Origin: Planctomycetaceae bacterium
Lineage (GTDB): Bacteria; Planctomycetota; Planctomycetia; Pirellulales; UBA1268
Direction: 5' to 3'
Length of the DNA stretch: 12,549 nt
Assembly (NCBI GenBank): GCA_030616935.1
Contig: JAUWWJ010000015.1
Coordinates: forward strand, 1-12,549
Part shown: positions 1 through 10,273 of the stretch, piece after piece
Position numbering within the stretch: the first letter of the stretch is position 1
Layout of the letters: every line of letters starts with the position of its first letter
Program-made: the position numbers and the translations under genes
Notes under the pieces: generated by a model
Database searches by the model: none
Seen by the model: only the letters and a program-made list of their open reading frames with translations
Told to the model about the DNA's origin: nothing

Positions 1-1
1 A

Positions 2-583
2 TGCACAGCTCGTTGGACTCCAGAAAATAAAGAAGTCTCAAAAGATCTTGGGCAAAAAATGAGCCAATGGTTCAGTGAGCCTCGTAATCTTGTTTTGGTG
101 CTTGGTATCGCCGTTCTTTCAATTGTGAATTGGTTGGGTGGAGTGCGTTTGGCAGCACTCGAGAGTGGGATGATCGGGCTGGCTGTCTCGGCAGGTATTG
201 TGTGGTTTACTCGCGCTGGAGCGTCACTTGCTATCGGTCGTGAAGCAATGGGTCTGGGAGATGTTACCCTCATGGCAATGGTGGGTATTTGGCTTGGTTG
301 GCAGCCGGCAGTATTAATCTTTTTCCTGGCTACGTTTATTGGATTAGTGCACGGGCTTTTTCAGCTCGTCATGCATCGTGAGAATGAATTGCCATTTGGT
401 CCAAGTCTGTGCCTTGCGGCTGTACTGGTAACTCTGTTCTGGCAGTTTGTATGGGACTGGGCTTCAGTGCTTTTTGATGATGTCGTGCAACTTGGAACGG
501 TGCTGGGGCTCGTTGTTCTACTCACCGCGGTGACCCTTTTTCTGTGGCGGTGGATGCGAGGGAAGATGCAGTCGATTATTTGA
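2..583 (+). CDS. A24-family prepilin peptidase, C-terminal part (5' end outside window)
   Basis: This is an inner-membrane aspartic protease that clips the leader of type IV pilin-like or type II secretion pseudopilin precursors. The reading frame is open from base 2, so the ATG at 59 is probably internal and the true start lies upstream. Numbering from that Met, the family signature GLGD is at residues 65-68 inside REAMGLGDVTLMAMVGIWLG. The second typical block LPFGPSL is at 111-117. About five hydrophobic segments follow one another (around 11-26, 34-52, 72-100, 114-135, 143-165), as expected for the second half of the family. The first catalytic Asp, usually about 60 residues before GxGD, is not visible and should be in the missing part, as should any N-terminal zinc-cysteine methylase domain. 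The gene ends with TGA, 130 bases before the OmpA-like gene. The family call is firm; which pilus or secretion system it serves cannot be told. Confidence 0.83.
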   Translation, partial: CTARWTPENKEVSKDLGQKMSQWFSEPRNLVLVLGIAVLSIVNWLGGVRLAALESGMIGLAVSAGIVWFTRAGASLAIGREAMGLGDVTLMAMVGIWLGWQPAVLIFFLATFIGLVHGLFQLVMHRENELPFGPSLCLAAVLVTLFWQFVWDWASVLFDDVVQLGTVLGLVVLLTAVTLFLWRWMRGKMQSII

Positions 584-713
584 TTTCGACAAACCTCCTG
601 GATTTTGCATCGAAATACGAAAATTCTCGAGAAAACAACAGGCCGACGGCCTTGCTCGGGGTCGGTGTCTTCTCTATTCTCTGCGTGTTCATGTCTCTTT
701 TTATGATTGTTTT

Positions 714-1565
714 GTGGGTATGTGCAGACAGCGTGTGTTACTAGCTTGCGTGCTTTTAGTGACAGCCGTTTCGATAGGCTGTTCTAATCTCATGCGCAGA
801 GAGCAAGCCCCAGCTACGATTAGTCTTGAGCCCCCACCTGGCGTAGCTGCTCCCGCGCATACTCTTCCTCAGACATTGCCAAGTTTGCCGCAGACGCCGT
901 CGTATAGTTCCTTGGGGAATGCTCAATTGGAAGCAGCCCTGACTCGGAGTCAGACCGAAAATCAGATCATGCAAGAAGAGCTCTCAGCAATTCGAGAGCA
1001 GTTAGCCAGTACGACAACTCAACTGGCTGCAAGCCGAGTCGTTGGTCGTCCAGGAACTTCGGGAGGCATCATAAGTCCTATGGTCTCTCCTTCAGCTGCG
1101 GGTGCTGCCGCAGCGATGCAATCAGCAATGGGGCAGTTGTCTCTTGAGAATCTCGAAGTTCGCTTAGATGGAGGGGTTGTTCGTCTTGAAGTGCCATCTG
1201 AACGCCTGTTCGAATCGGGAACACCGAATCTTCTACCCGCGGGAGCATCTTTGCTGACTCAGTTAGCAACAGAACTAGAAAGAGTTTTCCCTCGCCATTA
1301 CCTTGGAATCGAGGGACATCTTGATACCGATCCACTGACAGGATCTTCATGGCAGTCTGCGCATCAGTTGACAACTGCTCAGGCGTCTACTGTTTTTGAT
1401 TTTCTGACCACTCGAACGCCGTTGAGTGACAGGCAGATGTTTCTCGTTGCACACGGATCGAATCATCCAGTCGTCTCAAATGCAACGACTGCGGGCAGGC
1501 AGCGAAATCGTCGGATTGAATGCGTCATTTACCCGGAGCAAGCCTCGGTTCCGGGTACTCAATAA
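714..1565 (+). CDS. Probable lipoprotein with OmpA/MotB-type C-terminal domain
   Basis: This is a likely envelope protein that contacts peptidoglycan. The N-terminus (MCRQRVLLACVLLVTAVSIG, then Cys at residue 23) resembles a lipoprotein signal with a relaxed lipobox. A Pro-rich linker covers about 32-65, and a predicted coiled coil about 68-107 (QLEAALTRSQTENQIMQEEL). An Ala/Gly/Ser-rich spacer leads into an OmpA-like domain at about 143-275. Domain landmarks are LFESGTPNLLPAG, GHLDTDP (201-207), and GRQRNRRIE (261-269), the usual closing motif. The Arg of the LSxxRA helix that normally grips diaminopimelate is replaced by Gln223. The start is uncertain: GTG at 714 or ATG at 720, and neither has a clear Shine-Dalgarno sequence. 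Length (283 aa) and layout fit OmpA-like lipoproteins rather than a true MotB, because no stator transmembrane segment or partner motA is present. It stands alone and is followed by a terminator-like hairpin. Confidence 0.78.
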   Translation: MGMCRQRVLLACVLLVTAVSIGCSNLMRREQAPATISLEPPPGVAAPAHTLPQTLPSLPQTPSYSSLGNAQLEAALTRSQTENQIMQEELSAIREQLASTTTQLAASRVVGRPGTSGGIISPMVSPSAAGAAAAMQSAMGQLSLENLEVRLDGGVVRLEVPSERLFESGTPNLLPAGASLLTQLATELERVFPRHYLGIEGHLDTDPLTGSSWQSAHQLTTAQASTVFDFLTTRTPLSDRQMFLVAHGSNHPVVSNATTAGRQRNRRIECVIYPEQASVPGTQ

Positions 1566-1641
1566 GTCTCGGATGGAATGACGAACGGGCTTCAGTGAGT
1601 TCCGGTGTCGCTTGGATTTGATTGAACAGCGTCAGACGTTT

Positions 1642-1666
1642 GGGGGAAAAGAGCCCCCCCCTTTTT
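1642..1666 (+). terminator. Rho-independent terminator candidate after the OmpA-like gene
   Basis: Five G (1642-1646), a seven-base A-rich loop and a run of eight C (1654-1661) can form a short, very GC-rich stem, followed directly by five T (1662-1666). It lies 76 bases past the OmpA-like stop and 29 bases before hisH, so it would separate the two units. The stem is only 5 bp, with sliding alternatives in the C run, so strength is uncertain. Confidence 0.5.
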
Positions 1667-1695
1667 CTTGTCGTGCGGCGGCTTAAACTCCGGAT

Positions 1696-2316
1696 ATGCT
1701 TAGAATAATAGATTATGGAAGTGGCAATCTCCGAAGTGTTCAGAAGGCTTTCGAAAGGCATGGCGTTACGACAGAAATAACGTCAGACCCGAACTGTGTC
1801 GCCGAATCCGACAGGCTCGTTCTTCCGGGCGTAGGTGCTTTTTCAGATGCAATGGTAGCACTACGTGAACGTGGACTTGTTGAGCCAATTCAGGGACACA
1901 TTAATGCTGATCGGCCATTCCTTGGGATTTGTATGGGTCTGCAACTCCTCTTCGAAACCGGCTGGGAAGGTGGTCGGCACGACGGATTAGGAGTGTTTGC
2001 TGGTGATGTCACCCAGTTTAATTGCTCGGATGATTTAAAGGTTCCACACATGGGTTGGAATCAAGTGAAGTGGCGTGAAGAAAGTCATGTGTCGCAAGTA
2101 CTTGGTGGAGATACACATCAGTCAGAATTCTTTTACTTTGTGCACTCGTACTGTGTTCGGCCTTCGGACCCAGGGGTTGTTGTAGCCGAGACCGACTACG
2201 GTGGAATGTTCTGTTCCGGGGTGTCGCGAGGACGGTTATTGGCGACGCAATTCCATCCCGAAAAGAGTCAATCAATTGGAATGCGACTATTGAAGTATTT
2301 TATCGAACACGTTTAA
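1696..2316 (+). CDS. hisH: Imidazole glycerol phosphate synthase, glutamine amidotransferase subunit HisH
   Basis: HisH hydrolyses glutamine and passes ammonia to HisF, which makes imidazole glycerol phosphate and AICAR in histidine synthesis; it is cytoplasmic. The protein has 206 residues, the normal family length. It opens with the typical MLRIIDYGSGNLRSV. The class I glutaminase triad is visible: nucleophile Cys79 in LGICMGLQLL, and His187 and Glu189 in ATQFHPEKS. The HisH-specific blocks LPGVGAF (43-49), VPHMGWN (117-123) and FYFVHSY (146-152) are all present. The ATG at 1696 gives the expected N-terminus, though the upstream ribosome binding site is poor. hisA follows after 26 bases, so the two are probably co-transcribed. 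The partner hisF is not in this window and must be elsewhere. Confidence 0.96.
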   Translation: MLRIIDYGSGNLRSVQKAFERHGVTTEITSDPNCVAESDRLVLPGVGAFSDAMVALRERGLVEPIQGHINADRPFLGICMGLQLLFETGWEGGRHDGLGVFAGDVTQFNCSDDLKVPHMGWNQVKWREESHVSQVLGGDTHQSEFFYFVHSYCVRPSDPGVVVAETDYGGMFCSGVSRGRLLATQFHPEKSQSIGMRLLKYFIEHV

Positions 2317-2342
2317 TTGTCTGTTATATAAAGGAAGACGTA

Positions 2343-3065
2343 ATGGAGCTTTGGCCAGCAATTGATCTTCGTGGAGGCTGTTGCGTACGCCTGCAGCAAG
2401 GTGACTATGATCGTGAGACAGTTTTCGGGGAAGACCCTGTCAGGACTGTAAAGAAATTCACATCTTTGGGAAGTCGCCGTCTTCATATTGTTGACCTTGA
2501 GGGCGCAAAAGATGGTGAGGCTATTCAGGCCGATTTGATTCGTCAGATGGTATCGGCGGCTTGCGTGCCTTGTCAGGTAGGAGGGGGTATACGTTCTCGG
2601 CAGATAATAGAATCCTATCTTGAGGCAGGCGTTTCACGACTTGTTATTGGAAGTGTCGCAATTGAGCAGCCAAAGCTGTTTGCTGAGCTTGCGAATGCAT
2701 TTCCTGATACGCTTGTCCTCGGTCTCGATGCCCGAGAAGGCAAGCTTGCAGCGAGAGGTTGGATTGAAACTAGTACACAGCAAGCTGTGGACGTAGCTGT
2801 CCAGTCGGCTGAACTTCCGCTCGCTGCTATTGTCTATACGGATATTGCCCGTGACGGCATGCTTCAAGGTCCAAACCTTCCCGCTCTAGATGCAATGGTT
2901 CAAGCCTCCCCCCATCCCGTCGTGGCATCCGGCGGGATCGCGGATGCAGATGATCTGCGGGCAGTCGCAGCTACTGGTGCGTCTGGATGTATCGTTGGGC
3001 GAGCATTGTATGATGGCGGCCTGACTCTTGCAGCAGCCATTGAAGCATCAGGCGATGCCCTGTAA
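2343..3065 (+). CDS. hisA: ProFAR isomerase HisA (phosphoribosylformimino-AICAR-P isomerase)
   Basis: HisA catalyses the Amadori-type isomerisation of ProFAR to PRFAR, the substrate of the HisHF synthase encoded in part next door. It is a 240-residue (beta/alpha)8 barrel, full length for the family. The two catalytic aspartates are in place: Asp8 in WPAIDLRGG and Asp129 in LGLDAREG. Phosphate-binding motifs are seen as GGGIR (80-84), ASGGI (195-199) and VGRALYDG (218-225), with the characteristic YTDIARDGMLQGPN at 165-178. A good Shine-Dalgarno AAGGAAG (2331-2337) sits 5 bases before the ATG and supports this start. HisA and HisF are homologous, but GRALYDG and the RGGxxVRLxQGD start (here RGGCCVRLQQGD) favour HisA. 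It forms a unit with hisH. Confidence 0.95.
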   Translation: MELWPAIDLRGGCCVRLQQGDYDRETVFGEDPVRTVKKFTSLGSRRLHIVDLEGAKDGEAIQADLIRQMVSAACVPCQVGGGIRSRQIIESYLEAGVSRLVIGSVAIEQPKLFAELANAFPDTLVLGLDAREGKLAARGWIETSTQQAVDVAVQSAELPLAAIVYTDIARDGMLQGPNLPALDAMVQASPHPVVASGGIADADDLRAVAATGASGCIVGRALYDGGLTLAAAIEASGDAL

Positions 3066-3066
3066 A

Positions 3067-3091
3067 GGCAGCGAGGCTGCCCGCAGATTTT
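3067..3091 (+). terminator. Weak terminator-like stem-loop after hisA
   Basis: GGCAGC (3067-3072), loop GAG, GCTGCC (3076-3081) is a perfect 6-bp inverted repeat starting one base after the hisA stop codon. Only four T (3088-3091) follow, after six spacer bases, so termination would be inefficient; it may instead protect the 3' end of the his transcript. Confidence 0.38.
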
Positions 3092-3136
3092 ACCCTGCTT
3101 TCCGGTTGTGATGCGTTCTAGAAGTTCAATTCAACT

Positions 3137-3186
3137 TTGACCTAGGGGTGGGTCGAATCTCTCGAATGGGTACCTATTGAGGTCAA
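3137..3186 (+). promoter_or_regulatory. Inverted repeat in the cysE leader
   Basis: TTGACCT (3137-3143) and AGGTCAA (3180-3186) are exact 7-base inverted arms 36 bases apart, ending 25 bases before the cysE ATG. Between them TCGAAT occurs twice (3153-3158 and 3162-3167). TTGACC also resembles a -35 box, but no matching -10 at 16-18 bases is seen. It could be an operator or a leader structure, or it could be chance. Confidence 0.22.
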
Positions 3187-3211
3187 GCAACACCGCTGCT
3201 GGACAAAGAAC

Positions 3212-4213
3212 ATGGCAACTGATCTACGGCTGAAAGAACAGCTACCAAAGCTGACGCAACGAATTGTTGACACCTATCGAGAGGTGCCAGCAACGAACTA
3301 TCTCGGTCATTGCCCCCTGCCAAATTATGAGTCAATTATTACTGTATGCGAGGACCTGAAAGAAATTCTTTATCCAGGGTATCGCCGCAGAGAAAATCTT
3401 CATTTTGGAAATGTTACGTATCACGTCGGTGATTTAATTGATGGATTGCACGATAAACTCACGATACAGATTGGTCGTGCGTTGCGTCATAGTCTTGCAG
3501 CAACGCAGGGTGCTGCTGCTGCGGGCCGCCGCACCCCTTCACTGCCAGACGCTGTTCAGGAGTGTGTAGATGAAGCTGACTTTGAAGCGTTGGGGCAAGC
3601 GAAAGCAGTCGAGTTTTTGGAGCAGATTCCAGATCTTCGAAGAGTTCTTGCCACCGATGTTAAGGCAGCGTACGACGGTGATCCTGCGGTCCAGAATCTC
3701 GAGGAAATTATCTTCTGCTATCCAGGGCTTGAGGCGGTGACCATACACCGTCTTGCTCATCTGCTACAAAGGCTTTCTGTGCCTTTGATTCCCAGAATGA
3801 TGGCTGAGTGGGCTCACTCTCGTACTGGTATTGACCTTCATCCTGGTGCAACGATTGGAGATCATTTTTTTATAGACCATGGCACGGGTGTGGTCGTTGG
3901 TGAAACTTGCGAGATCGGCAGTCATGTAAAACTGTATCAAGGCGTCACGCTTGGTGCCGTGTCATTTCCAACCGATGCTGAGGGTCAGTTGGTGCGAGGT
4001 GCAAAACGCCATCCAACCATCGGTGATCGGGTTGTAATTTATGCCAACGCAACAGTTCTTGGAGGAGCGACAGTTATAGGGCACGATTCCGTAATTGGTA
4101 GTAATGTGTGGATCACACGGTCTATCGAGCCGCACACAACGGTAGTTTTGGAAAAGCCAAAACTACGGATGCGGGGAGAAACGCCTTCACGTGAGGCCGA
4201 CTATCAAATCTGA
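3212..4213 (+). CDS. cysE: Serine O-acetyltransferase (CysE/EpsC family)
   Basis: This enzyme transfers acetyl from acetyl-CoA to L-serine, giving O-acetylserine for cysteine synthase; it is cytoplasmic. Residues 1-200 form an alpha-helical N-terminal region and about 206-312 a left-handed beta-helix of hexapeptide repeats. Catalytic residues match the E. coli enzyme: Asp208 in [11 protein letters not shown] and His223 in [13 protein letters not shown], 15 apart as in the Asp143/His158 pair of E. coli. LYQGVTLG (241-248) and the conserved KRHPTIGD (265-272) carry substrate and CoA contacts. At 333 residues it exceeds E. coli CysE (273) through a longer helical N-terminus and an extra hydrophilic tail after residue 312. 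The ATG at 3212 has only a weak AAAGAA upstream. It reads alone towards the atp operon, with 62 bases to the atpC stop. Which amino-acid signal controls it cannot be told from sequence. Confidence 0.92.
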   Translation: MATDLRLKEQLPKLTQRIVDTYREVPATNYLGHCPLPNYESIITVCEDLKEILYPGYRRRENLHFGNVTYHVGDLIDGLHDKLTIQIGRALRHSLAATQGAAAAGRRTPSLPDAVQECVDEADFEALGQAKAVEFLEQIPDLRRVLATDVKAAYDGDPAVQNLEEIIFCYPGLEAVTIHRLAHLLQRLSVPLIPRMMAEWAHSRTGIDLHPGATIGDHFFIDHGTGVVVGETCEIGSHVKLYQGVTLGAVSFPTDAEGQLVRGAKRHPTIGDRVVIYANATVLGGATVIGHDSVIGSNVWITRSIEPHTTVVLEKPKLRMRGETPSREADYQI

Positions 4214-4275
4214 CTTGTGTTAACGGCAACGAGCCAACCAGATAATAGATTTGGTATTAAAAAGCCAAAACAGTT

Positions 4276-4713
4276 CTAGTTTCTCTTTCGTCGGGCGGCC
4301 CTGAGTCGAGCGCGGGCAGCCGATTCCGCCTTCAGGAGAGCTTCTATTTGATCGTCACCAACGGCTTTTTGTTGGTACAAATTCTCAAGTTCGGCCTGTA
4401 TTTCTGGTGCTTTGATTGATCCGGAATCAAGTGCACCCTGAGTGATGACGGTTACTTCGTTATTACCTACTTCGACGAATCCACCTTCGACAAAGGTACA
4501 AATGGTTGTTTCAGTCCCTGTTCCTCCTGCGACGCCGTGTAACTGCACCTCGCCTGCTCCGAGGCGTCCGATAAAAGGAGCATGTCCCGCGGCGATACCC
4601 CGGCTTCCATCATCAAGAGGGAGTGATACCCCTGCAGCTTTCGTGTCGAGAACTGTCTGTTCAGGGGTGACAATGACGCAGCGAATAAGTTTCTGGGATG
4701 TCGTGGTTGCCAT
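4276..4713 (-). CDS. atpC: ATP synthase F1 subunit epsilon
   Basis: Epsilon sits on the central stalk with gamma, couples the c-ring to F1 and can inhibit ATP hydrolysis through its C-terminal helices. The protein is 145 residues, slightly above the usual 130-140. The N-terminal beta-sandwich (1-95) carries the family block SLPLDDGSRGIAAGHAPFIG (30-49), equivalent to the GxxGILPxHAP region, and GGFVEV around 77-82. A basic helical hairpin follows at about 103-142, rich in Ala, Arg and Glu (SAARARLRAARRKR). An insertion, GVAGGTGTETT, lengthens one sandwich loop. No strong Shine-Dalgarno is seen before the ATG, 29 bases after atpD. It is the last gene of the operon and ends 62 bases from the convergent cysE. 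Confidence 0.93.
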   Translation of the reverse strand: MATTTSQKLIRCVIVTPEQTVLDTKAAGVSLPLDDGSRGIAAGHAPFIGRLGAGEVQLHGVAGGTGTETTICTFVEGGFVEVGNNEVTVITQGALDSGSIKAPEIQAELENLYQQKAVGDDQIEALLKAESAARARLRAARRKRN

Positions 4714-4742
4714 GATGCTTTTTACGAGAAGTTACTTTCTGT

Positions 4743-7167
<2,425 letters not shown>

Positions 7168-7184
7168 AGAAATTCCTCTCTTTC

Positions 7185-8729
7185 TCAGTTCGAGCCGGCA
7201 AGAGAGGGCTCAGGTTGCTTTGCACCTTGAACCTGACGCTTGTATTCCGCAATCGCAGCCTCCAGCAACCGTTCTGTCTCATCGTCGAGGGCTTTTGTTT
7301 CCTCAAGTCTTGAGCGTACCTCTGGTGTCTGGTCCCGTACAAATGTCAGAAAACCAGATTCCCAAGCAGCGACTTTGTCTCGTTCGACGTTGTCGAGATG
7401 GCCACGTGTTCCTGCGTAAATGCTGAGAATCTGATCGACGATATCGAGAGGCTGATACTGGCCCTGTTTGAGTAGTTCAACCATGCAATAGCCGCGGTCG
7501 AGCCTCGACTGTGTCGCGGCGTCGAGATCTGTTCCGAGTTGTGCGAATGCTTCGAGTTCCCGGAACGAGGCGAGGTCCAGTCGAAGCCCCCCCGAAACTT
7601 TCTTCATCGCTTTTGTTTGGGCTGCTCCACCAACACGAGAGACGGAGATGCCAACGTTCATTGCTGGACGCTGGCCGGCGAAGAACAAATCGGGCTGAAG
7701 ATAGATTTGGCCGTCAGTGATCGAAATTACATTAGTGGGAATGTAAGCCGACACTTCACCCTCAAGTGTTTCGATAATTGGTAGAGACGTGAGTGAGCCC
7801 CCGCCATGTTCATCAGAAAGCTTTGCAGATCTTTCGAGAAGACGACTATGTGCATAGAAAACGTCACCAGGATAGGCCTCACGTCCCGGTGGTCGACGCA
7901 TGAGAAGTGATAGCTGTCGGTAGGCGGTTGCTTGCTTCGAGAGATCATCATAAACAATTAACGCATGTTCACCGTTATACATGAACTCTTCTGCCATTGC
8001 GGTTCCAGAATAGGGTGCAATGTACTGAAGTGGTGCAGCAGTAGATCCTCCTGCGACAATCACCGTCGTGTAATCCATAGCACCATGCTTACGTAGCACG
8101 TCAATGGCGACAGCGACGGAGGAGTCTTTTTGTCCAACGGCGACATAGAAGCATTTTACGCCACTGTGTTTTTGATTGATGATTGCATCAATTCCGATCG
8201 CTGTTTTTCCAGTTTTACGGTCACCGATAATCAATTCTCGTTGACCGCGGCCGATAGGAGTCATCGCATCGATTGCTTTAATGCCCGTTTGAAGAGGCTC
8301 ACGAACGGGTTGACGATCAGCGACACCCGGTGCAAGAGTTTCAACAGGCCTTCTTTTGTCAGTGGTGATCGGTCCTTTTCCGTCGAGTGGATTTCCAAGT
8401 GGGTCGAGAACCCGACCAATGACCGCATCACCGACAGGTACACTGAGAAGCTTTCCAGTGCTTCGTACTTCATCACCCTCGTTTACCTTCAGGTAATCAC
8501 CAAGAATGATGACACCGACAGAATTTTCTTCGAGGTTAAATGCCAACCCAGTAACGCCACCTGGAAACTCGACCATTTCGCCGGCCATTACGCCAGATAG
8601 CCCCCAGACGCGAGCAATGCCGTCACCAACTTCGAGTATTTGCCCGACTTCTCGGACATCAATACCAATCTGATAGCGGTCAATTTCCTCACGCAGAACC
8701 GAGGCGATCTCGTCGGTGTTGAATTTCAT
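7185..8729 (-). CDS. atpA: ATP synthase F1 subunit alpha
   Basis: Alpha alternates with beta in the F1 hexamer, holds non-catalytic nucleotides and supplies an arginine to the catalytic site. It has 514 residues, the normal length. The Walker A loop GDRKTGKT is at 169-176, followed by [17 protein letters not shown] (256-272) with the Walker B region. [11 protein letters not shown] contains Arg365, equivalent to the catalytic-site arginine of E. coli alpha (Arg376). The N-terminal barrel ([20 protein letters not shown]) and the C-terminal helical domain are complete. The extreme N-terminus [16 protein letters not shown] is the helix that binds subunit delta. Its start lies inside the 3' end of atpH, a 41-base overlap, with a strong Shine-Dalgarno 5 bases upstream. 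Confidence 0.97.
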   Translation of the reverse strand: MKFNTDEIASVLREEIDRYQIGIDVREVGQILEVGDGIARVWGLSGVMAGEMVEFPGGVTGLAFNLEENSVGVIILGDYLKVNEGDEVRSTGKLLSVPVGDAVIGRVLDPLGNPLDGKGPITTDKRRPVETLAPGVADRQPVREPLQTGIKAIDAMTPIGRGQRELIIGDRKTGKTAIGIDAIINQKHSGVKCFYVAVGQKDSSVAVAIDVLRKHGAMDYTTVIVAGGSTAAPLQYIAPYSGTAMAEEFMYNGEHALIVYDDLSKQATAYRQLSLLMRRPPGREAYPGDVFYAHSRLLERSAKLSDEHGGGSLTSLPIIETLEGEVSAYIPTNVISITDGQIYLQPDLFFAGQRPAMNVGISVSRVGGAAQTKAMKKVSGGLRLDLASFRELEAFAQLGTDLDAATQSRLDRGYCMVELLKQGQYQPLDIVDQILSIYAGTRGHLDNVERDKVAAWESGFLTFVRDQTPEVRSRLEETKALDDETERLLEAAIAEYKRQVQGAKQPEPSLAGSN

Positions 8730-9327
8730 GGATACTCCTCTGCTTCAAACGCTCCGCGAGCGACACTAAGCTCGTGGAGACGGAATGGTCGTAAACTGTG
8801 TCTTCGATCCGAACGACAAGGCCGCCGAGCAGATCTGGGTTAACTGAAAAATGAGCGGTAAGCGACTCGCCTAGTGATTCTTCGACTGACTTAAGAATAG
8901 CAGCCTGTTCATCTGGGGTAATCGAGTTGGCAGTTGTAAGAACAGCTTCTCGTCGCCCTGCCCTCTGGTCTAAATCACGGCGTAGCGCGATTACCAATTC
9001 TGGCAGAAGACCAAGCCGTTCATGGTTGGCAAGCACCAGCAGCGTGTTGAGCGTAATGGTCGATACTTTTCCGGAAAAGGTTTTGCTGACAAGAGCAGTC
9101 TTATCCGATGGCGTTATCCGAGGTGATTCGAGAACGCTTGTGAGACTTTCAACGCGAGGAAGCACATCTTCTACGATGTGCTTTAGTTCTTCGACTACTT
9201 CCGACTGGCATTGGTGGCGATCAGCAGCTTCAATAATTGCCTGAGCATAGACCTTCGCGAGTCTCGCTGACCCAATGTCACGAGGTGCATTCAGTGGTGA
9301 TGAACAATCTGATTCGTCGGTAGTCAT
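8689..9327 (-). CDS. atpH: ATP synthase F1 subunit delta (OSCP)
   Basis: Delta joins the top of the alpha3beta3 head to the b-subunit peripheral stalk. The 212-residue protein is longer than E. coli delta (177). There is an N-terminal extension of about 20 residues before [18 protein letters not shown], and a basic C-terminal tail ([19 protein letters not shown]). The six-helix domain covers about 20-125 and the C-terminal domain follows. The family block [19 protein letters not shown] is at 165-183. The final 13 codons including the stop overlap atpA in another frame. No Shine-Dalgarno is evident before the ATG at 9327, 25 bases after atpF, so it may depend on translation of atpF. A downstream start cannot be excluded because the first 20 residues are not conserved. 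Confidence 0.92.
   Translation of the reverse strand: MTTDESDCSSPLNAPRDIGSARLAKVYAQAIIEAADRHQCQSEVVEELKHIVEDVLPRVESLTSVLESPRITPSDKTALVSKTFSGKVSTITLNTLLVLANHERLGLLPELVIALRRDLDQRAGRREAVLTTANSITPDEQAAILKSVEESLGESLTAHFSVNPDLLGGLVVRIEDTVYDHSVSTSLVSLAERLKQRSIHEIQHRRDRLGSA
8735..8741 (-). promoter_or_regulatory. atpA ribosome binding site inside atpH
   Basis: AGAGGAG on the - strand is 5 bases before the atpA ATG at 8729 and lies wholly within the atpH reading frame. It fixes the atpA start and makes translational coupling of delta and alpha likely. Confidence 0.75.
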
Positions 9328-9352
9328 ACGATTTTATTGTTTTTGCACAGCC

Positions 9353-10057
9353 CTAGTTGGCACTTGGCGATGTTGAAAGACTTGCGACAGATTCACGTAC
9401 AAGACGATTTTTATCTTCTGGGCTGATCTTTTCTCGAATGAATTTCTCAGCCACGCCGACGGCAAGGTCACCTGCTTTTTCAGCGAGTTGCGAGATGGCA
9501 TCGTCTCGTGCCATTTCGATTTCTTTTTTGGCTCGTTGCTTCTCTTCGTCAGCTGCTTGCCGTGCCTCAGTCACTATTGTTTGTTTCGTTGTTTCAGCGT
9601 CCCGGCGAGCTTCATCAAGCATTCCCTTGACTTCTTCTGCTGCTTCGGCGAGCCGCCGTTCGTATGAGGCGAGTTGATTTTTTGCATCGTCATGCGCGTT
9701 TTGTGTTGCAGCGATCATGTCGGCAATCCCCTGTTCACGAGCATCGAGTCCCTTCATGATGGGCTTCCAGGCAACTGCAGAAAGTAAGAGCATGAGCATG
9801 AAGAAAACAGCAAATGACCAGATCGCCAGATCTCTCCTCAATTCCGCAGGGCTCTCGAAGTCTTCTAAAGATGTGCCTGGAGGTGGATTTGCACCGATTT
9901 CAGAATGATGCGCCCCATGGTTTTCATTGTGTCCATCAGCGGCGTGAGGTGTTTCTGAACCCCATGCGTTGCTTGTTGAGGATGACACAATCAGTATCAC
10001 CATGAGAGCAAGAAGACATGAGTGCCCAAGCCGGCAAGCTGTGTATAAATACGACAT
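9353..10057 (-). CDS. atpF: ATP synthase Fo subunit b, with probable signal peptide
   Basis: Subunit b is the peripheral stalk that anchors delta and F1 to subunit a. I start it at the ATG at 10057 (234 aa), because AGGAG lies 6 bases upstream and the residues before it do not look like protein. The frame stays open back to 10435, inside atpE. Residues 13-26 are strongly hydrophobic, like a signal peptide or extra anchor. A periplasmic His-rich stretch follows (HAADGHNENHGAHHSE, 38-53). The family transmembrane segment is 77-97 (DLAIWSFAVFF...), then VAWKPIMKGLDAREQGIADM, and a long charged coiled coil covers about 105-195. The tail SQLAEKAGDLAVGVAEKFI matches the delta-binding end. E. coli b has 156 residues; the excess is all N-terminal. 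Confidence 0.92.
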   Translation of the reverse strand: MSYLYTACRLGHSCLLALMVILIVSSSTSNAWGSETPHAADGHNENHGAHHSEIGANPPPGTSLEDFESPAELRRDLAIWSFAVFFMLMLLLSAVAWKPIMKGLDAREQGIADMIAATQNAHDDAKNQLASYERRLAEAAEEVKGMLDEARRDAETTKQTIVTEARQAADEEKQRAKKEIEMARDDAISQLAEKAGDLAVGVAEKFIREKISPEDKNRLVRESVASLSTSPSAN

Positions 10058-10063
10058 CGGTGT

Positions 10064-10068
10064 CTCCT
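10064..10068 (-). promoter_or_regulatory. atpF ribosome binding site
   Basis: AGGAG on the - strand, 6 bases before the ATG at 10057. It decides between this start and the much longer open frame reaching 10435. Confidence 0.75.
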
Positions 10069-10232
10069 GTGGCAGACCGCTTCGCGTGAACATTCTGACG
10101 GCGTGTGGTTGCAAGCCTTTTGTAATGATCGCTGGGTTGATGCGATGCCTTGTGGTCGTAATGAATGTCATATCAAGGGGTGTCACTTCAACAGGTGTGA
10201 AATCATTCCAAATGTATTCGTAGGCTCGTTGC

Positions 10233-10273
10233 CAGATGACAGATACGTGGAAGATTCCCGTATCCGTCATCTG
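10233..10273 (-). repeat. Long imperfect hairpin between atpE and atpF
   Basis: CAGATGAC (10233-10240) pairs with GTCATCTG (10266-10273), and GATACG (10242-10247) with CGTATC (10259-10264). Only 10241/10265 is mismatched, so 14 of 15 positions pair around an 11-base loop. No T run follows on the - strand, so it is not a classical terminator. A role in 3'-end protection or processing of atpE mRNA, or protein binding, is inferred. Confidence 0.7.

Noticed and set aside
624..633. Ten-base palindrome TTCTCGAGAA upstream of the OmpA-like gene
   Set aside because: It is short, unrepeated and matches no operator I can name with confidence.
544..744. 66-residue + strand frame with a hydrophobic stretch, between the peptidase and OmpA-like genes
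   Set aside because: It starts with GTG inside the peptidase gene, has no ribosome site and runs into the OmpA-like signal sequence; it looks like chance overlap.
2..1565. Pilus or flagellar gene cluster suggested by a prepilin peptidase next to a MotB-like domain
   Set aside because: No pilin, ATPase, motA or stator helix is visible; the adjacency alone does not support a shared system.
8130..8600. 156-residue + strand frame opposite atpA
   Set aside because: It mirrors the conserved atpA coding sequence on the other strand and has no recognisable protein features or ribosome site.
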